Below are positions 8,212 to 16,467 of a DNA stretch of 64,000 nucleotides, in pieces (positions within the stretch are counted from its first letter, which is position 1; every line of letters begins with the position of its first letter). A model generated the notes under the pieces. The model ran no database searches, was not told the origin of the DNA, and saw only the letters and a list, made by a program, of their open reading frames with translations. Origin of the DNA: Rhodospirillales bacterium 24-66-33. Its GTDB lineage: Bacteria > Pseudomonadota > Alphaproteobacteria > Reyranellales > Reyranellaceae. The stretch lies in the NCBI GenBank assembly GCA_002281855.1, contig NCHQ01000018.1, positions 54,794 through 118,793 of the forward strand. Direction: 5' to 3'. The translations under genes and the position numbers were made by a program.

Positions 8212-9458
8212 TGCCGTCCTCCGCCGCGATTGCCACCGCCCGCACGGCCTCCACCGCCTCCAGCCCCGCCGCCTCCACCGCCGCGCGCGCCGCCGCCCCC
8301 GCCCGACGGATGCGTGGCCGCCCGCGATTGCTGCGCGCGGCCGCGGGCGGCCTCGCGATTGACCTGCTGTCCGTTGTTGGTGCCGCGGATGGCGCCTCCG
8401 CCGCGCGGCGCGCCGGCATGATTCTGGAAGTTGGGATGCTGGCCGCCGGCAGCGCGATTGGTGACGTTGGGGCGCTGCGCCGGGCCGGGGCCGGCCGGGC
8501 GGTTCGGCGGGTTCGGGCGGGCATTGGCCTGCGGCCTTGGCTGGTTTTCGAGGCGGCCGCGGAACTCCTGGCGCTGGTCGGCGCCGGGCCGCGTCTGATT
8601 GAAGCGCTGGCGCGTCGCAGGGTCGCGATAGGCCACGCCCTTGCGGTGGATCGGTTCGTGCTGCCAGCGGCCGTTGTTGATGTTGTTGACGTTGTAGTTG
8701 CGGTCGATGTTGACGGCGCGATTGACGTTCACGTTGACGTAGCTGTTGCCGCGTCCCCAGTTCCAGCCGCCGAAGATCGCGCCGGCCGCCGCGATGCCCA
8801 CGCCGAACATCAGGCCGCGCAGCAGCGCGGAGCCATAGCCGTAGCCGGGCGGCGGCGGATAGTAGGTCGGCGGATAGGCTGGATAGGGCCAGGTGCCGTA
8901 GACCGTGTTGGGATTGTAGGCCGGGACGTAGATCACCTCCGGATTGGCCGGGGCGATGACGATCGTGCGGTCGGTACCCGAGCCCTGCGATGAAACCGTC
9001 TGTTCCTTGCTGCTCTGGAGATTGCCGGCATCGGCGGCCCTGGCGCGCAGGCGCTGGATGGAATTGGCCACGTCCTGTTCCTGGGCAATCATCGCGTCAC
9101 CCACTTTCTGCATCCAGTCGAGATGGTCGCTGAGCTGGGCGAGAACCTGGGGGAAGGCGACCAGCGACTTGACGCTGACGTCCCAGCTCTTGTCCTTGAC
9201 GGCCGCGACGGCGGCATCGCCCTTCAGGGCCGGATTGGCCTTGGACCAGCGGGCCGCCTCGACGACCTCGAGGGGATAGCTCGCGGCCATCAGGGTCTGG
9301 GCGAGCAGGGCGTCGGGATAGAGCGCGATCGGCGCCAGGATCTGGTCGAGCTGCTCGGGCGTGAACGGCTTACCGCCCGCCTCCTGCGCCCATGCGGCTC
9401 GCCCGGCGCCGGCCGCGACCGTGGCGGCCAGTGCGATCATCAGGCTGCGACGCTGCAT
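8208..9458 (-). CDS. DUF3300 family exported protein with Gly-rich tail
   Basis: A 416-residue exported protein. The signal peptide is followed by the DUF3300 domain (about residues 25-230), with the characteristic Leu-Ala-Pro-Ile-Ala-Leu-Tyr-Pro-Asp motif and a Tyr/Pro-rich stretch around residue 200. A possible membrane-inserting Gly/Ala segment follows. The last about 160 residues are low complexity, rich in Asn, Arg, Gln and Pro, and end in long Gly runs. I chose the ATG at 9458 because a GGGGGGA Shine-Dalgarno lies just upstream and the signal peptide starts there; the frame is open 15 codons earlier. First gene of the DUF3300-DUF2950 pair. Function unknown, envelope-associated by inference. 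Confidence 0.85.
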   Translation of the reverse strand: MQRRSLMIALAATVAAGAGRAAWAQEAGGKPFTPEQLDQILAPIALYPDALLAQTLMAASYPLEVVEAARWSKANPALKGDAAVAAVKDKSWDVSVKSLVAFPQVLAQLSDHLDWMQKVGDAMIAQEQDVANSIQRLRARAADAGNLQSSKEQTVSSQGSGTDRTIVIAPANPEVIYVPAYNPNTVYGTWPYPAYPPTYYPPPPGYGYGSALLRGLMFGVGIAAAGAIFGGWNWGRGNSYVNVNVNRAVNIDRNYNVNNINNGRWQHEPIHRKGVAYRDPATRQRFNQTRPGADQRQEFRGRLENQPRPQANARPNPPNRPAGPGPAQRPNVTNRAAGGQHPNFQNHAGAPRGGGAIRGTNNGQQVNREAARGRAQQSRAATHPSGGGGGARGGGGGGAGGGGGRAGGGNRGGGRQ

Positions 9459-9491
9459 GGAACTGTCCCCCCGCGACCGCTGAGGCGGTCG

Positions 9492-9537
9492 ATCATGATG
9501 CAATCTACCGTTTAGGCAGATCCAAGCACATCATGAT
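9492..9537. promoter_or_regulatory. Repeated ATCATGAT palindromes upstream of the DUF3300 gene
   Basis: The 211-bp spacer 9459-9669 separates the divergent DUF3300 gene and the first lyase-family gene. It contains two copies of the self-complementary octamer ATCATGAT (9492-9499 and 9530-9537, 38 bp start to start), with near-matching flanks (10 of 12 bases). This could be a paired operator. The rest of the spacer shows nothing I can name. Confidence 0.35.
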
Positions 9538-9669
9538 TCATTTGAAGGCTGCGGCAATGCCCTCGGCGGACTGGCGGGACGAGAGGCTAGGTTGAAATAA
9601 TCTTCATTGTCTTACAGAGAGCGGGCGGGACAAACTCCGCCGGGTCATTTGAATGAGGGGAAGCGTTTC

Positions 9670-10494
9670 ATGAGTGTCAGCCAGGCCGAGAAGGCCCGCA
9701 ATTTCCGGGCGCTCCATGAGAGGCCGGGCGCATTCGTCATTGCCAATCCCTGGGACGCGGGATCGGCCCGCATCCTGGCGGGGCTGGGTTTCGAGGCGCT
9801 GGCGAGCTCGAGCGGTGCCAAGGCGGGCGTGCTGGGCAAGCGCGATGGCCGGGTGACGCGGGACGAGGCGCTGGCCAATGCGCGGCTGATCGTGAATGCC
9901 ACCGACCTCCCGGTGGCAGCCGATCTCGAGAAGGGCTTCGGCGACGCACTCGCCGATGTGGCCGAGACGATCCGCAAGGCGGTGGGCGTCGGGCTGGTCG
10001 GCGGTTCGATCGAGGATGCCACCGGCAATCCGGACCAGCCCCTTTTCGACATCGAAACCGCGACGGCCCGCATCAAGGCCGCGGTCGATGCGGCGCGTTC
10101 GCTGCCCGTACCATTCGTCCTGACGGCGCGCGCCGAGGGATTTCTGCGCGGCAAGCCGGACCTCGCTGACGTGATCAAGCGCCTGCAGGCCTTCGAGGCC
10201 GCGGGCGCCGATGTCCTGTTCGCCCCGGGCCTGCCCGATCTGGCGTCGGTCAAGAAGGTTTGCGGCGCACTGCGCAAGCCCTTCAATTTCATGGTCGGCA
10301 TCAAGGGGAAGTCGTTCAGCAAGGCCGAGTTGGAGGCCGCAGGCGTGAAGCGTATCAGTCTCGCCACCTCGCTCTATCGTGTCGCGATGACGGGCCTGAT
10401 CGATGCGGCGACCGAAGTGAAGGAGAAGGGGACCTTCACCTATCTCGACCGTGCGATTCCGACGGGCGACCTCAATGCGTTCATGAAGGAGTAG
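9670..10494 (+). CDS. Isocitrate lyase/PEP mutase superfamily enzyme (paralogue 1)
   Basis: A 274-residue TIM-barrel enzyme of the ICL/PEP-mutase superfamily. It shows the N-terminal Asn-Pro-Trp-Asp-Ala-Gly motif, the Mg-binding Asp-Leu-Glu-Lys-Gly motif, Gly-Gly-Ser-Ile-Glu-Asp and the Thr-Ala-Arg-Ala-Glu motif. It lacks the catalytic Lys-Lys-Cys-Gly-His of isocitrate and methylisocitrate lyases. It also lacks the Lys/Asn/Ser gating-loop signature of true PEP mutase after the Glu-Asp, so neither reaction should be assumed. Some family members decarboxylate oxaloacetate or cleave related C4/C5 acids. The ATG at 9670 has a GAGGGGAA Shine-Dalgarno; the frame is open 21 codons earlier. A close paralogue lies at 15649. 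Confidence 0.75.
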   Translation: MSVSQAEKARNFRALHERPGAFVIANPWDAGSARILAGLGFEALASSSGAKAGVLGKRDGRVTRDEALANARLIVNATDLPVAADLEKGFGDALADVAETIRKAVGVGLVGGSIEDATGNPDQPLFDIETATARIKAAVDAARSLPVPFVLTARAEGFLRGKPDLADVIKRLQAFEAAGADVLFAPGLPDLASVKKVCGALRKPFNFMVGIKGKSFSKAELEAAGVKRISLATSLYRVAMTGLIDAATEVKEKGTFTYLDRAIPTGDLNAFMKE

Positions 10495-10503
10495 AGTTTC
10501 GAG

Positions 10504-11133
10504 ATGCTTACCGAAGACGAGATGAAGCGCATCGCGGCCGAGGAGCGCTATCGCCATTCGATTCGCAAATCCCTCGAAGAGGAATCTGCAAGCCCCGCGG
10601 CCGAGCCGCCGCCGCCACCTCCGCCACCGGGTTTCGGCGCCAAGCTCTACGAGTTCCTGAACAGCTCGGTGGGCATGTGGCTCTTGTCTTCGGTCGTCCT
10701 CACCGGCGGCGCAGCCTTCCTGCAGCAGGTGCAGCACCAGCATGAGATATCACTGAAGAACCAGGCGGACCTGACCAGCCACCGCTTCGAGATCGAGCAC
10801 CGTCTGGACGGGATGAGCTTCCTGCTTCGTCGTGCGGTCACGGTCGGCGACGCCAAGGCGGCACTGGGCGGTGTTTTCAAGAGCGCGATCCCGGTCACAC
10901 CGGAACTTCAGAACCGTAGCCTCGCCTCGCTGTACCTCTCGGTCTATCCGTTGCTGGCCGGCACGGAGAAGGAGAAGACCAACAGGGCCTACAATCTCGT
11001 GAAGGAACTCGAGGATATCGAGCTGGTGCTGCAGCCGCTGCCAGACAACAAGCCGCTCGACGACGCCCAGCGCACCCAGATCGCCAAGCTGATGACGGCG
11101 ATCCAGCAACTCAAGTTCGACGACGGAAGGTAG
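10504..11133 (+). CDS. Hypothetical single-pass membrane protein
   Basis: A 209-residue protein with three parts. The charged N-terminus (about 1-35) is followed by a run of eight prolines near residues 36-43. A transmembrane helix follows at about 53-72. The rest is a mostly helical C-terminal domain with Gln/His/Glu-rich coiled-coil character after the membrane. It starts 9 bp after the lyase-family gene on the same strand, so co-transcription is likely. I do not recognise the family, and the topology (N-terminus in or out) cannot be fixed from sequence. Confidence 0.65.
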   Translation: MLTEDEMKRIAAEERYRHSIRKSLEEESASPAAEPPPPPPPPGFGAKLYEFLNSSVGMWLLSSVVLTGGAAFLQQVQHQHEISLKNQADLTSHRFEIEHRLDGMSFLLRRAVTVGDAKAALGGVFKSAIPVTPELQNRSLASLYLSVYPLLAGTEKEKTNRAYNLVKELEDIELVLQPLPDNKPLDDAQRTQIAKLMTAIQQLKFDDGR

Positions 11134-11136
11134 GCG

Positions 11137-11517
11137 TCAGGCTTTGTCGACGGCGCCGCCGCTGTCGACCCAGTCCTTGAAGGCGCCGAGGTTGAAGACG
11201 TTGGCGTAGCCGAAGTCCTTCAGCACCTTGCCGCTGAGGGCCGAGCGGCCGCCGGAGGCGCAATAGACGATCAAGGTCTTGGTCTTGTCGAAAGCCTTGT
11301 CGTGTGCGGGCGATTCGGGATCGGCACGGAATTCGAGCATGCCGCGGGAAACGTGAACGGCGCCCGCGACCTTGCCGCTGTTGGCGACCTCGGCCGCGTC
11401 GCGCACGTCGACGACCAGCGCGTCGCCCTTGGCGATCATCTCCTTGGCCTCGGCCGGCGTGACCCGCGGCACGGCGGCATTGGCTGCTTCGATCATCTGC
11501 TTGACGTTCGTGGCCAT
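11137..11517 (-). CDS. Rhodanese-like domain protein
   Basis: A single rhodanese (sulfurtransferase) domain of 126 residues. The active-site loop Cys-Ala-Ser-Gly-Gly-Arg-Ser carries the catalytic cysteine, preceded by Thr-Leu-Ile-Val-Tyr. The Val-Asp-Val-Arg-Asp-Ala-Ala-Glu motif near residue 40 is typical. There is no signal peptide, so it is cytoplasmic; the family moves sulfane sulfur to cyanide or other acceptors. I start it at the ATG at 11517, which follows a GGGAGA Shine-Dalgarno; the frame is open 14 codons earlier without family support. It converges with the membrane protein gene, with a 3-bp gap. Confidence 0.85.
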   Translation of the reverse strand: MATNVKQMIEAANAAVPRVTPAEAKEMIAKGDALVVDVRDAAEVANSGKVAGAVHVSRGMLEFRADPESPAHDKAFDKTKTLIVYCASGGRSALSGKVLKDFGYANVFNLGAFKDWVDSGGAVDKA

Positions 11518-11633
11518 GACAGTCTCCCTCGTGGTTCGCGTGAAGGCCGAGCATAGCATGGCCGCGTCGAAGTCGTTGGTCGGCGATGGCGTCGGCGGCG
11601 TAGTGTCGACAGGTTCTTGAGGGGTTTCGAAAC

Positions 11634-12005
11634 ATGAGTACCAGTGACATCACGCGCGTGCCCAATCCGAGGGTGCCGGCCAAATCCTCGGTCGCCGTCT
11701 ATCGGCTGCCGGGCGGCGGCGGCTTCCTGTGGGGCGTGGCGACCTCGCCCGACCGGACGCAGGACATCCGCATCCAGACCCTGGGCGCGCTCGGCGTCAT
11801 CGACGGCTACCTGAAGGAGGCCGGCCTCGACCGGACGCGCATCGTGAAGGCCGAGATCGTCGTCACCGACCACGACAACAAGCCTGCCTTCGACGAGGCC
11901 TGGGCCACCTGGATGCCGGCCAACCATGGTCCGGTCCGCTCGTTCGTCCAGTCCGTCATGCCCGAGGGCGACCTGATCGAGATCATCATCACGGCGGCGC
12001 TCTAG
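11634..12005 (+). CDS. RidA/YjgF family protein
   Basis: A 123-residue member of the Rid (YjgF/YER057c/UK114) superfamily, with the typical order of strands and the stretch 'QTLGALGVIDGYLKEAGL' followed by 'VKAEIVV'. Family members form trimers and many hydrolyse reactive enamine/imine intermediates. The usual C-terminal Arg (…VARLP…) of archetypal RidA is not obvious; here the end reads 'LIEIIITAAL', so this may be a non-deaminase Rid subfamily. It lies 64 bp before the Baeyer-Villiger monooxygenase and may serve the same pathway. Confidence 0.7.
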   Translation: MSTSDITRVPNPRVPAKSSVAVYRLPGGGGFLWGVATSPDRTQDIRIQTLGALGVIDGYLKEAGLDRTRIVKAEIVVTDHDNKPAFDEAWATWMPANHGPVRSFVQSVMPEGDLIEIIITAAL

Positions 12006-12069
12006 GAGCGGTTGGGGCAAGCGGCAAAGGCGAGTTGCCAGTCCCATTCCTTTCCGCGATGAAGTCCGG

Positions 12070-13554
12070 ATGGATACAATCGTCGGGCCCGCGCCGCAGA
12101 GCCGCACGGCCACTGAACATTTCGACGTGCTGATCGTCGGAGCCGGGCTTTCGGGAATCGGCGCCGCCTGGCATCTGCAGAAGAACTGTCCGGGCGAGCG
12201 CTATGCGATCCTCGAGGGCCGTGCCGCCAGCGGCGGGACGTGGGACCTGTTCCGCTATCCCGGCGTGCGGTCCGATTCGGATATGTACACGCTGGGCTAC
12301 CGCTTCCGGCCGTGGAAAGACGCCAAGGCCATCGCCGACGGTCCGTCGATCCTGAGCTACATCCGCGAGGTCGCGAGCGATCACGGCATCGATCGTCACA
12401 TTCGCTACGGCCACCGGGTGGTCGGCGCATCGTGGTCGACGCCGGACGCCCGCTGGACGGTCGAGATCGATCGCGGCGGCGAGCGTGCTTTCATCTCCTG
12501 CGGCTTCCTGTGGATGTGCAGCGGCTATTACCGCTACGAGGCCGGCTACCTGCCGGAGTTCCCGGGCATCGACGGCTTCAAGGGCAGGGTGGTGCATCCG
12601 CAGCACTGGCCGCAGGATCTCGACTATGCCGGCAAGAAGGTCGTGGTGATCGGCAGCGGCGCCACGGCGGTCACCGTCGTGCCGTCGATGGCCGAGACCG
12701 CCGGTCACGTCACCATGCTGCAGCGCTCGCCGACCTATGTGGTGGCGCGCCCGGCGCAGGACCCGTTCGCCAACAAGATGCGGCGCCGGCTGCCGCTCAA
12801 GCTCGCTTACATGGCGACACGCTGGAAGAACGTGCTCATGGGCATGTATTTCTACCAGATGTGCAAGCGCAAGCCGGAGAAGGTGAAGAGCCTGATCCTG
12901 GGCGGCGTGCGCCAGATGCTGGGTCCGGAGTACGACGTCGCCACGCACTTCACGCCGAAATACAATCCCTGGGACCAGCGACTCTGCCTGGTGCCCGACG
13001 CCGACCTGTTCCGCGCCATTCGCAAGAAGAAGGCGTCGGTGGTCACCGACACGATCGAGACCTTCACCGAGACCGGCATCAAGCTCAAGTCGGGCGCCGA
13101 GCTGGAAGCCGACGTGGTGGTGACGGCGACCGGCCTGGTCGTGCAGCCGCTGGGCGGCGCGAAGTTTGTGGTCGACGGCAAGCCGGTGAAGCCGTCCGAC
13201 ACCATGATCTACAAGGGCATGATGTATTCCGACGTGCCCAACCTCGTCTCGGTCTTCGGCTACACCAACGCCTCGTGGACGCTGAAGGCCGACCTGGTCT
13301 GCGAGTATGTCTGCCGGCTCCTGAACTACATGGACCGCAAGGGCTTCACCAAGGCGGTTCCGCACAACAGCGATCCGACCCTGACGGAAGAGCCCTGGGT
13401 CAACTTCTCGTCCGGCTACATCCAGCGCGCCCTGCCGCACCAGCCCAAGCAGGGCAGCAAGCGGCCGTGGAAGCTCTACCAGAATTACGTGCTCGACCTA
13501 ATCACGCTGCGTCACGGCTCGCTGCGCGACAAGGCGATGGTCTTCTCCAAGTAA
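12070..13554 (+). CDS. Type I Baeyer-Villiger flavin monooxygenase
   Basis: A 494-residue FAD/NADPH monooxygenase. An N-terminal FAD-binding Gly-Ala-Gly-Leu-Ser-Gly lies at residues 24-29. The type I Baeyer-Villiger fingerprint FxGxxxHxxxWP is matched exactly at about 170-181. A second Rossmann motif Gly-Ser-Gly-Ala-Thr-Ala follows near 195 for NADPH. Such enzymes insert oxygen next to a ketone to give an ester or lactone. The substrate is unknown. The next gene, a transporter, begins on the base after its stop, and a keto-acid hydratase and lyase-family enzymes follow. This suggests a small uptake-and-cleavage pathway for a ketone-containing compound, which is inference. Confidence 0.9.
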   Translation: MDTIVGPAPQSRTATEHFDVLIVGAGLSGIGAAWHLQKNCPGERYAILEGRAASGGTWDLFRYPGVRSDSDMYTLGYRFRPWKDAKAIADGPSILSYIREVASDHGIDRHIRYGHRVVGASWSTPDARWTVEIDRGGERAFISCGFLWMCSGYYRYEAGYLPEFPGIDGFKGRVVHPQHWPQDLDYAGKKVVVIGSGATAVTVVPSMAETAGHVTMLQRSPTYVVARPAQDPFANKMRRRLPLKLAYMATRWKNVLMGMYFYQMCKRKPEKVKSLILGGVRQMLGPEYDVATHFTPKYNPWDQRLCLVPDADLFRAIRKKKASVVTDTIETFTETGIKLKSGAELEADVVVTATGLVVQPLGGAKFVVDGKPVKPSDTMIYKGMMYSDVPNLVSVFGYTNASWTLKADLVCEYVCRLLNYMDRKGFTKAVPHNSDPTLTEEPWVNFSSGYIQRALPHQPKQGSKRPWKLYQNYVLDLITLRHGSLRDKAMVFSK

Positions 13555-14820
13555 ATGGTCGCGCAGGTAAACTCGCCGGCCCGCATCCTGGTCGCGAGCC
13601 TCGTCGGGACGACGATCGAGTTCTTCGACTTCTACATCTTCGCCACGGCGGCGGTGCTGGTCTTTCCGCACCTGTTCTTCCCGACCAGCGATCCCGCCTC
13701 GGCGGTGCTGCAGTCTTTCGCGACCTTCTCAATCGCCTTCTTCGCCCGTCCGCTGGGCGCGGCGGTGTTCGGTCACTTTGGTGACCGGATCGGCCGCAAG
13801 GCCACGCTGGTGGCCGCGCTCACCACCATGGGCCTGTCGACGGTCCTGATCGGCTTCCTGCCGGGATATGAGACGATCGGCGTCTTTGCGCCGCTGCTGC
13901 TGGCGATCTGCCGCTTCGGCCAGGGACTTGGACTGGGCGGCGAATGGGGCGGGGCCGTCCTGCTGGCGACGGAGAACGCGCCGCCGCACCGCCGGAGTTG
14001 GTATGCGATGTTCCCCCAGCTCGGTGCGCCCCTCGGCTTCGTCCTGTCGGCGACGTCCTTCCTGCTGCTGACGGAGACCCTGACCAACGCGCAGTTCCTG
14101 GCCTGGGGATGGCGGCTGCCGTTCATTGCCAGCCTGCTGCTGGTGATGCTCGGCCTCTACGTCCGGCTCAAGATCACCGAAACGCCCGAGTTCCAGAAGG
14201 CCGTCGATACCGAGGCGAGGGTTGCCGTACCGCTCGTGGTCCTCATTCGGAACCACAAGCGCGCGCTGGTCCTCGGCACCTTGGTCGCGCTGGCGACCTT
14301 CGTGCTGTTCTATCTCATGACGGTGTTCTCGCTGAGCTGGGCCACCAGCAAGCTAGGCTATTCACGCGAGCGCTATCTCGAAATTCAGCTGATCGGCGTG
14401 GCCTTCTTCGCCGCAACCATTCCGCTGGCGGCCTGGCTGAGCGACCGTTACGGCCGGCGCGGTGTGCTCGTGATCGCCACCGCCTGCACCGGCGTGTTCG
14501 GCCTGTTCTTCGAGCCGCTGCTGGCCAGCGGCCTTGCCGGCGCGCTCGCCTTCAACGTCATCGGCCTGGCGCTGATGGGCTTCAACTACGGCCCGATCGG
14601 GGCGGCGCTCGCGTCGCCGTTCCCGGTTTCCGTGCGCTACACCGGCGCCTCGATGACGTTCAACCTGGCGGGCATCTTCGGCGCATCGCTGGCGCCCTAC
14701 ATTGCCACCTGGCTTGCGCTCAACTTCTCGCTGGCGTGGGTGGGCTATTACCTCCTCGGGGCCTGCGTCCTCACACTGGGCGCGATGCTGATGAGCCGAG
14801 ACGTCGAACTGTCGTCCTGA
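13555..14820 (+). CDS. MFS transporter, metabolite:H+ symporter (MHS) type
   Basis: A 421-residue, 12-helix major facilitator. The N-terminal Thr-Ile-Glu-Phe-Phe-Asp-Phe-Tyr motif, the Arg-Pro-Leu-Gly-Ala region, the loop 2-3 motif Gly-Asp-Arg-Ile-Gly-Arg-Lys and 'GQGLGLGGEWGGA' are typical of the MHS family (shikimate, proline/betaine, dicarboxylate importers). Its ATG directly abuts the TAA of the monooxygenase gene, so the two are co-transcribed. Import of the monooxygenase substrate is the natural inference; the molecule is unknown. Confidence 0.9.
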   Translation: MVAQVNSPARILVASLVGTTIEFFDFYIFATAAVLVFPHLFFPTSDPASAVLQSFATFSIAFFARPLGAAVFGHFGDRIGRKATLVAALTTMGLSTVLIGFLPGYETIGVFAPLLLAICRFGQGLGLGGEWGGAVLLATENAPPHRRSWYAMFPQLGAPLGFVLSATSFLLLTETLTNAQFLAWGWRLPFIASLLLVMLGLYVRLKITETPEFQKAVDTEARVAVPLVVLIRNHKRALVLGTLVALATFVLFYLMTVFSLSWATSKLGYSRERYLEIQLIGVAFFAATIPLAAWLSDRYGRRGVLVIATACTGVFGLFFEPLLASGLAGALAFNVIGLALMGFNYGPIGAALASPFPVSVRYTGASMTFNLAGIFGASLAPYIATWLALNFSLAWVGYYLLGACVLTLGAMLMSRDVELSS

Positions 14821-14835
14821 GCCGGGCGCCCGCTG

Positions 14836-15615
14836 TCAGGTGAACGAGACCGTAACCGAGCCGAACGGGCCGAAATCCGCCACGTAAGTTTCGCCGGGCC
14901 TGGGCGCCAGCATGCCGGTGAGGGTGCCGGTGCTCACCATCTGGCCTTCCTTCATGCCGACGCCGGTGCGCGACAGTTCGTTGGCGAGCCAGGTGAGTGG
15001 GACCATGGGATGGTCGAGCGCGGCCGCAGCCGTTCCCTTGCGGCGCGGGCGGCCATCGGAGGAGAGCGTGGCTTCCTGGCCCGCGATGTCGCGGTTGCGC
15101 CAGTCGTCGATAGCGGGGCCGTAGACGATGGTGCCCGAGCCGGCGCCGTCGGCCAGGATGGAGGGCAGCGGCGGAAACGATGCGTCGTGGATGAAGCGGC
15201 ACTCGGCCAGCTCCAGTCCGGGATGCAGCGAGGCAACCGCATCGGTCACCTCTTCGACTGTGTAGGGCTTGTCGCGCGGCGGCAGATCGCAGCCGAGCTT
15301 CGCCTGGTACTCGACCTCGGGGATGGGGCTTGCCAGCGTTGCATGCACGGCGCTGTGCGGTGTTTCCTTCACGAAGTAGACGCGGCCGTAGATCGGCGAA
15401 TCCGTCCGCAGCGCCTGCTGCATTTCTTCCTTCATCGCCGCGATCTTCCAGCCCAGCACCGGCCAGCCCAGCTCTTCGGCGACCATGCCGGCGACCCTGT
15501 AGGCCGTCGCCTTGTCCGGCGGCACGAGGTGTGGGGCAAGGCCGCTCTGGCTGCGTTGCTCGCGGCGCAGGGAGGCGAGAAGGCGGGCGAGTTCCCGTTG
15601 CGCGGTCGTGTCCAT
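14836..15615 (-). CDS. 2-keto-4-pentenoate hydratase family protein
   Basis: A 259-residue protein of the fumarylacetoacetate hydrolase fold, close to MhpD-type 2-oxopent-4-enoate hydratases and 4-oxalocrotonate decarboxylases. Visible marks are Gly-Trp-Lys-Ile-Ala near residue 55, Glu-Val-Glu-Tyr-Gln-Ala-Lys with the metal-ligand glutamates, and the C-terminal 'GTLTGMLAPRPGETYVADFG' region. The gap to the convergent MHS transporter gene is 15 bp, and it is divergent from the second lyase-family gene with a 33-bp gap. Enzymes of this family act on 2-keto acids from meta-cleavage pathways, but no ring-cleavage dioxygenase is seen nearby. Confidence 0.85.
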   Translation of the reverse strand: MDTTAQRELARLLASLRREQRSQSGLAPHLVPPDKATAYRVAGMVAEELGWPVLGWKIAAMKEEMQQALRTDSPIYGRVYFVKETPHSAVHATLASPIPEVEYQAKLGCDLPPRDKPYTVEEVTDAVASLHPGLELAECRFIHDASFPPLPSILADGAGSGTIVYGPAIDDWRNRDIAGQEATLSSDGRPRRKGTAAAALDHPMVPLTWLANELSRTGVGMKEGQMVSTGTLTGMLAPRPGETYVADFGPFGSVTVSFT

Positions 15616-15648
15616 CGGTGTTCCTTAGCAGAAAGCGGAGGAGACGAG

Positions 15649-16467
15649 ATGCGGACGCAGGCGGAAAAGGGACGGGTGTTTCGCGAACTGCACGAGCGGC
15701 CCGGCCTGCTGCTCCTGCCCAATCCGTGGGATGCGGGCACCGCCAGGCTGCTGCAGTCGCTGGGCTTCGAGGCGCTGGCTACGACGAGCCTGGGCATGTC
15801 GAACGCGCTGGGTCGCGTCGACGGCGACAATGCAGTGAGCCGCGCCGAGCTGCTGGAGAACTGCCGCGTAATCGCGAGCGCCACCGACCTGCCGGTGAAT
15901 GCCGATCTCGAGAACGGCTATGCCGACGATCCGAAGGAAGCGGCGACGATTCTGCGCGACGCGGCGGCGGTCGGCATCGTCGGCGGCTCGATCGAGGATT
16001 GGAGCGGCGAGCGGATCTACGACTTCAACCACGCCGTGGAGCGCGTGGCGGCGGGAGCCGAGATGGCGCGCTCGCTGGATGTGCCCTTCACCTTCACCGC
16101 CCGGGCGGAGAATATGATCCGCGGCGTGAAGGACCTCGACGATACGATCCGGCGGCTGCAGGCCTTCGAGAAGGCGGGCGCCGACGTGCTCTATGCGCCC
16201 GGCCTCCACGATCTTGCGACGATGCGCAGCGTGGCGTCGGAGGTGACTAAGCCACTGAACGTCGTCATGAGCGCCGGCGATCCCGACCTGACGGCCGAGC
16301 AGATCGCGGCGACCGGCGTGAAGCGGATCAGCGTCGGCGGTGCGCTGTCCCGGCTTGCCCTGGCGGCCTTCATGAAGGGAGCGAACGAGATGAAGGCCGG
16401 CAGTTTCCAATGGATGCGCGAGACGATGCCGACGAGTGAGCTGAAGCAGGTGTTTTCACCGAAATGA
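15649..16467 (+). CDS. Isocitrate lyase/PEP mutase superfamily enzyme (paralogue 2)
   Basis: A 272-residue paralogue of the protein encoded at 9670. It shares the Asn-Pro-Trp-Asp-Ala-Gly start, Asp-Leu-Glu-Asn-Gly, Gly-Gly-Ser-Ile-Glu-Asp and Thr-Ala-Arg-Ala-Glu motifs. The loop after Glu-Asp (Trp-Ser-Gly-Glu) differs from paralogue 1 and again lacks both the isocitrate lyase Cys motif and the PEP mutase Lys/Asn/Ser signature. The start is the ATG at 15649 after GGAGGAG; the open frame runs about 640 bp further back through the antisense of the hydratase gene, which I regard as spurious. Divergent from the hydratase gene; the AEP-type transporter follows 318 bp downstream. Confidence 0.75.
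   Translation: MRTQAEKGRVFRELHERPGLLLLPNPWDAGTARLLQSLGFEALATTSLGMSNALGRVDGDNAVSRAELLENCRVIASATDLPVNADLENGYADDPKEAATILRDAAAVGIVGGSIEDWSGERIYDFNHAVERVAAGAEMARSLDVPFTFTARAENMIRGVKDLDDTIRRLQAFEKAGADVLYAPGLHDLATMRSVASEVTKPLNVVMSAGDPDLTAEQIAATGVKRISVGGALSRLALAAFMKGANEMKAGSFQWMRETMPTSELKQVFSPK

Noticed and set aside
9670..16467. Naming the two lyase-family genes PEP mutase or (methyl)isocitrate lyase
   Set aside because: Neither the PEP mutase loop signature nor the lyase Cys motif is present.
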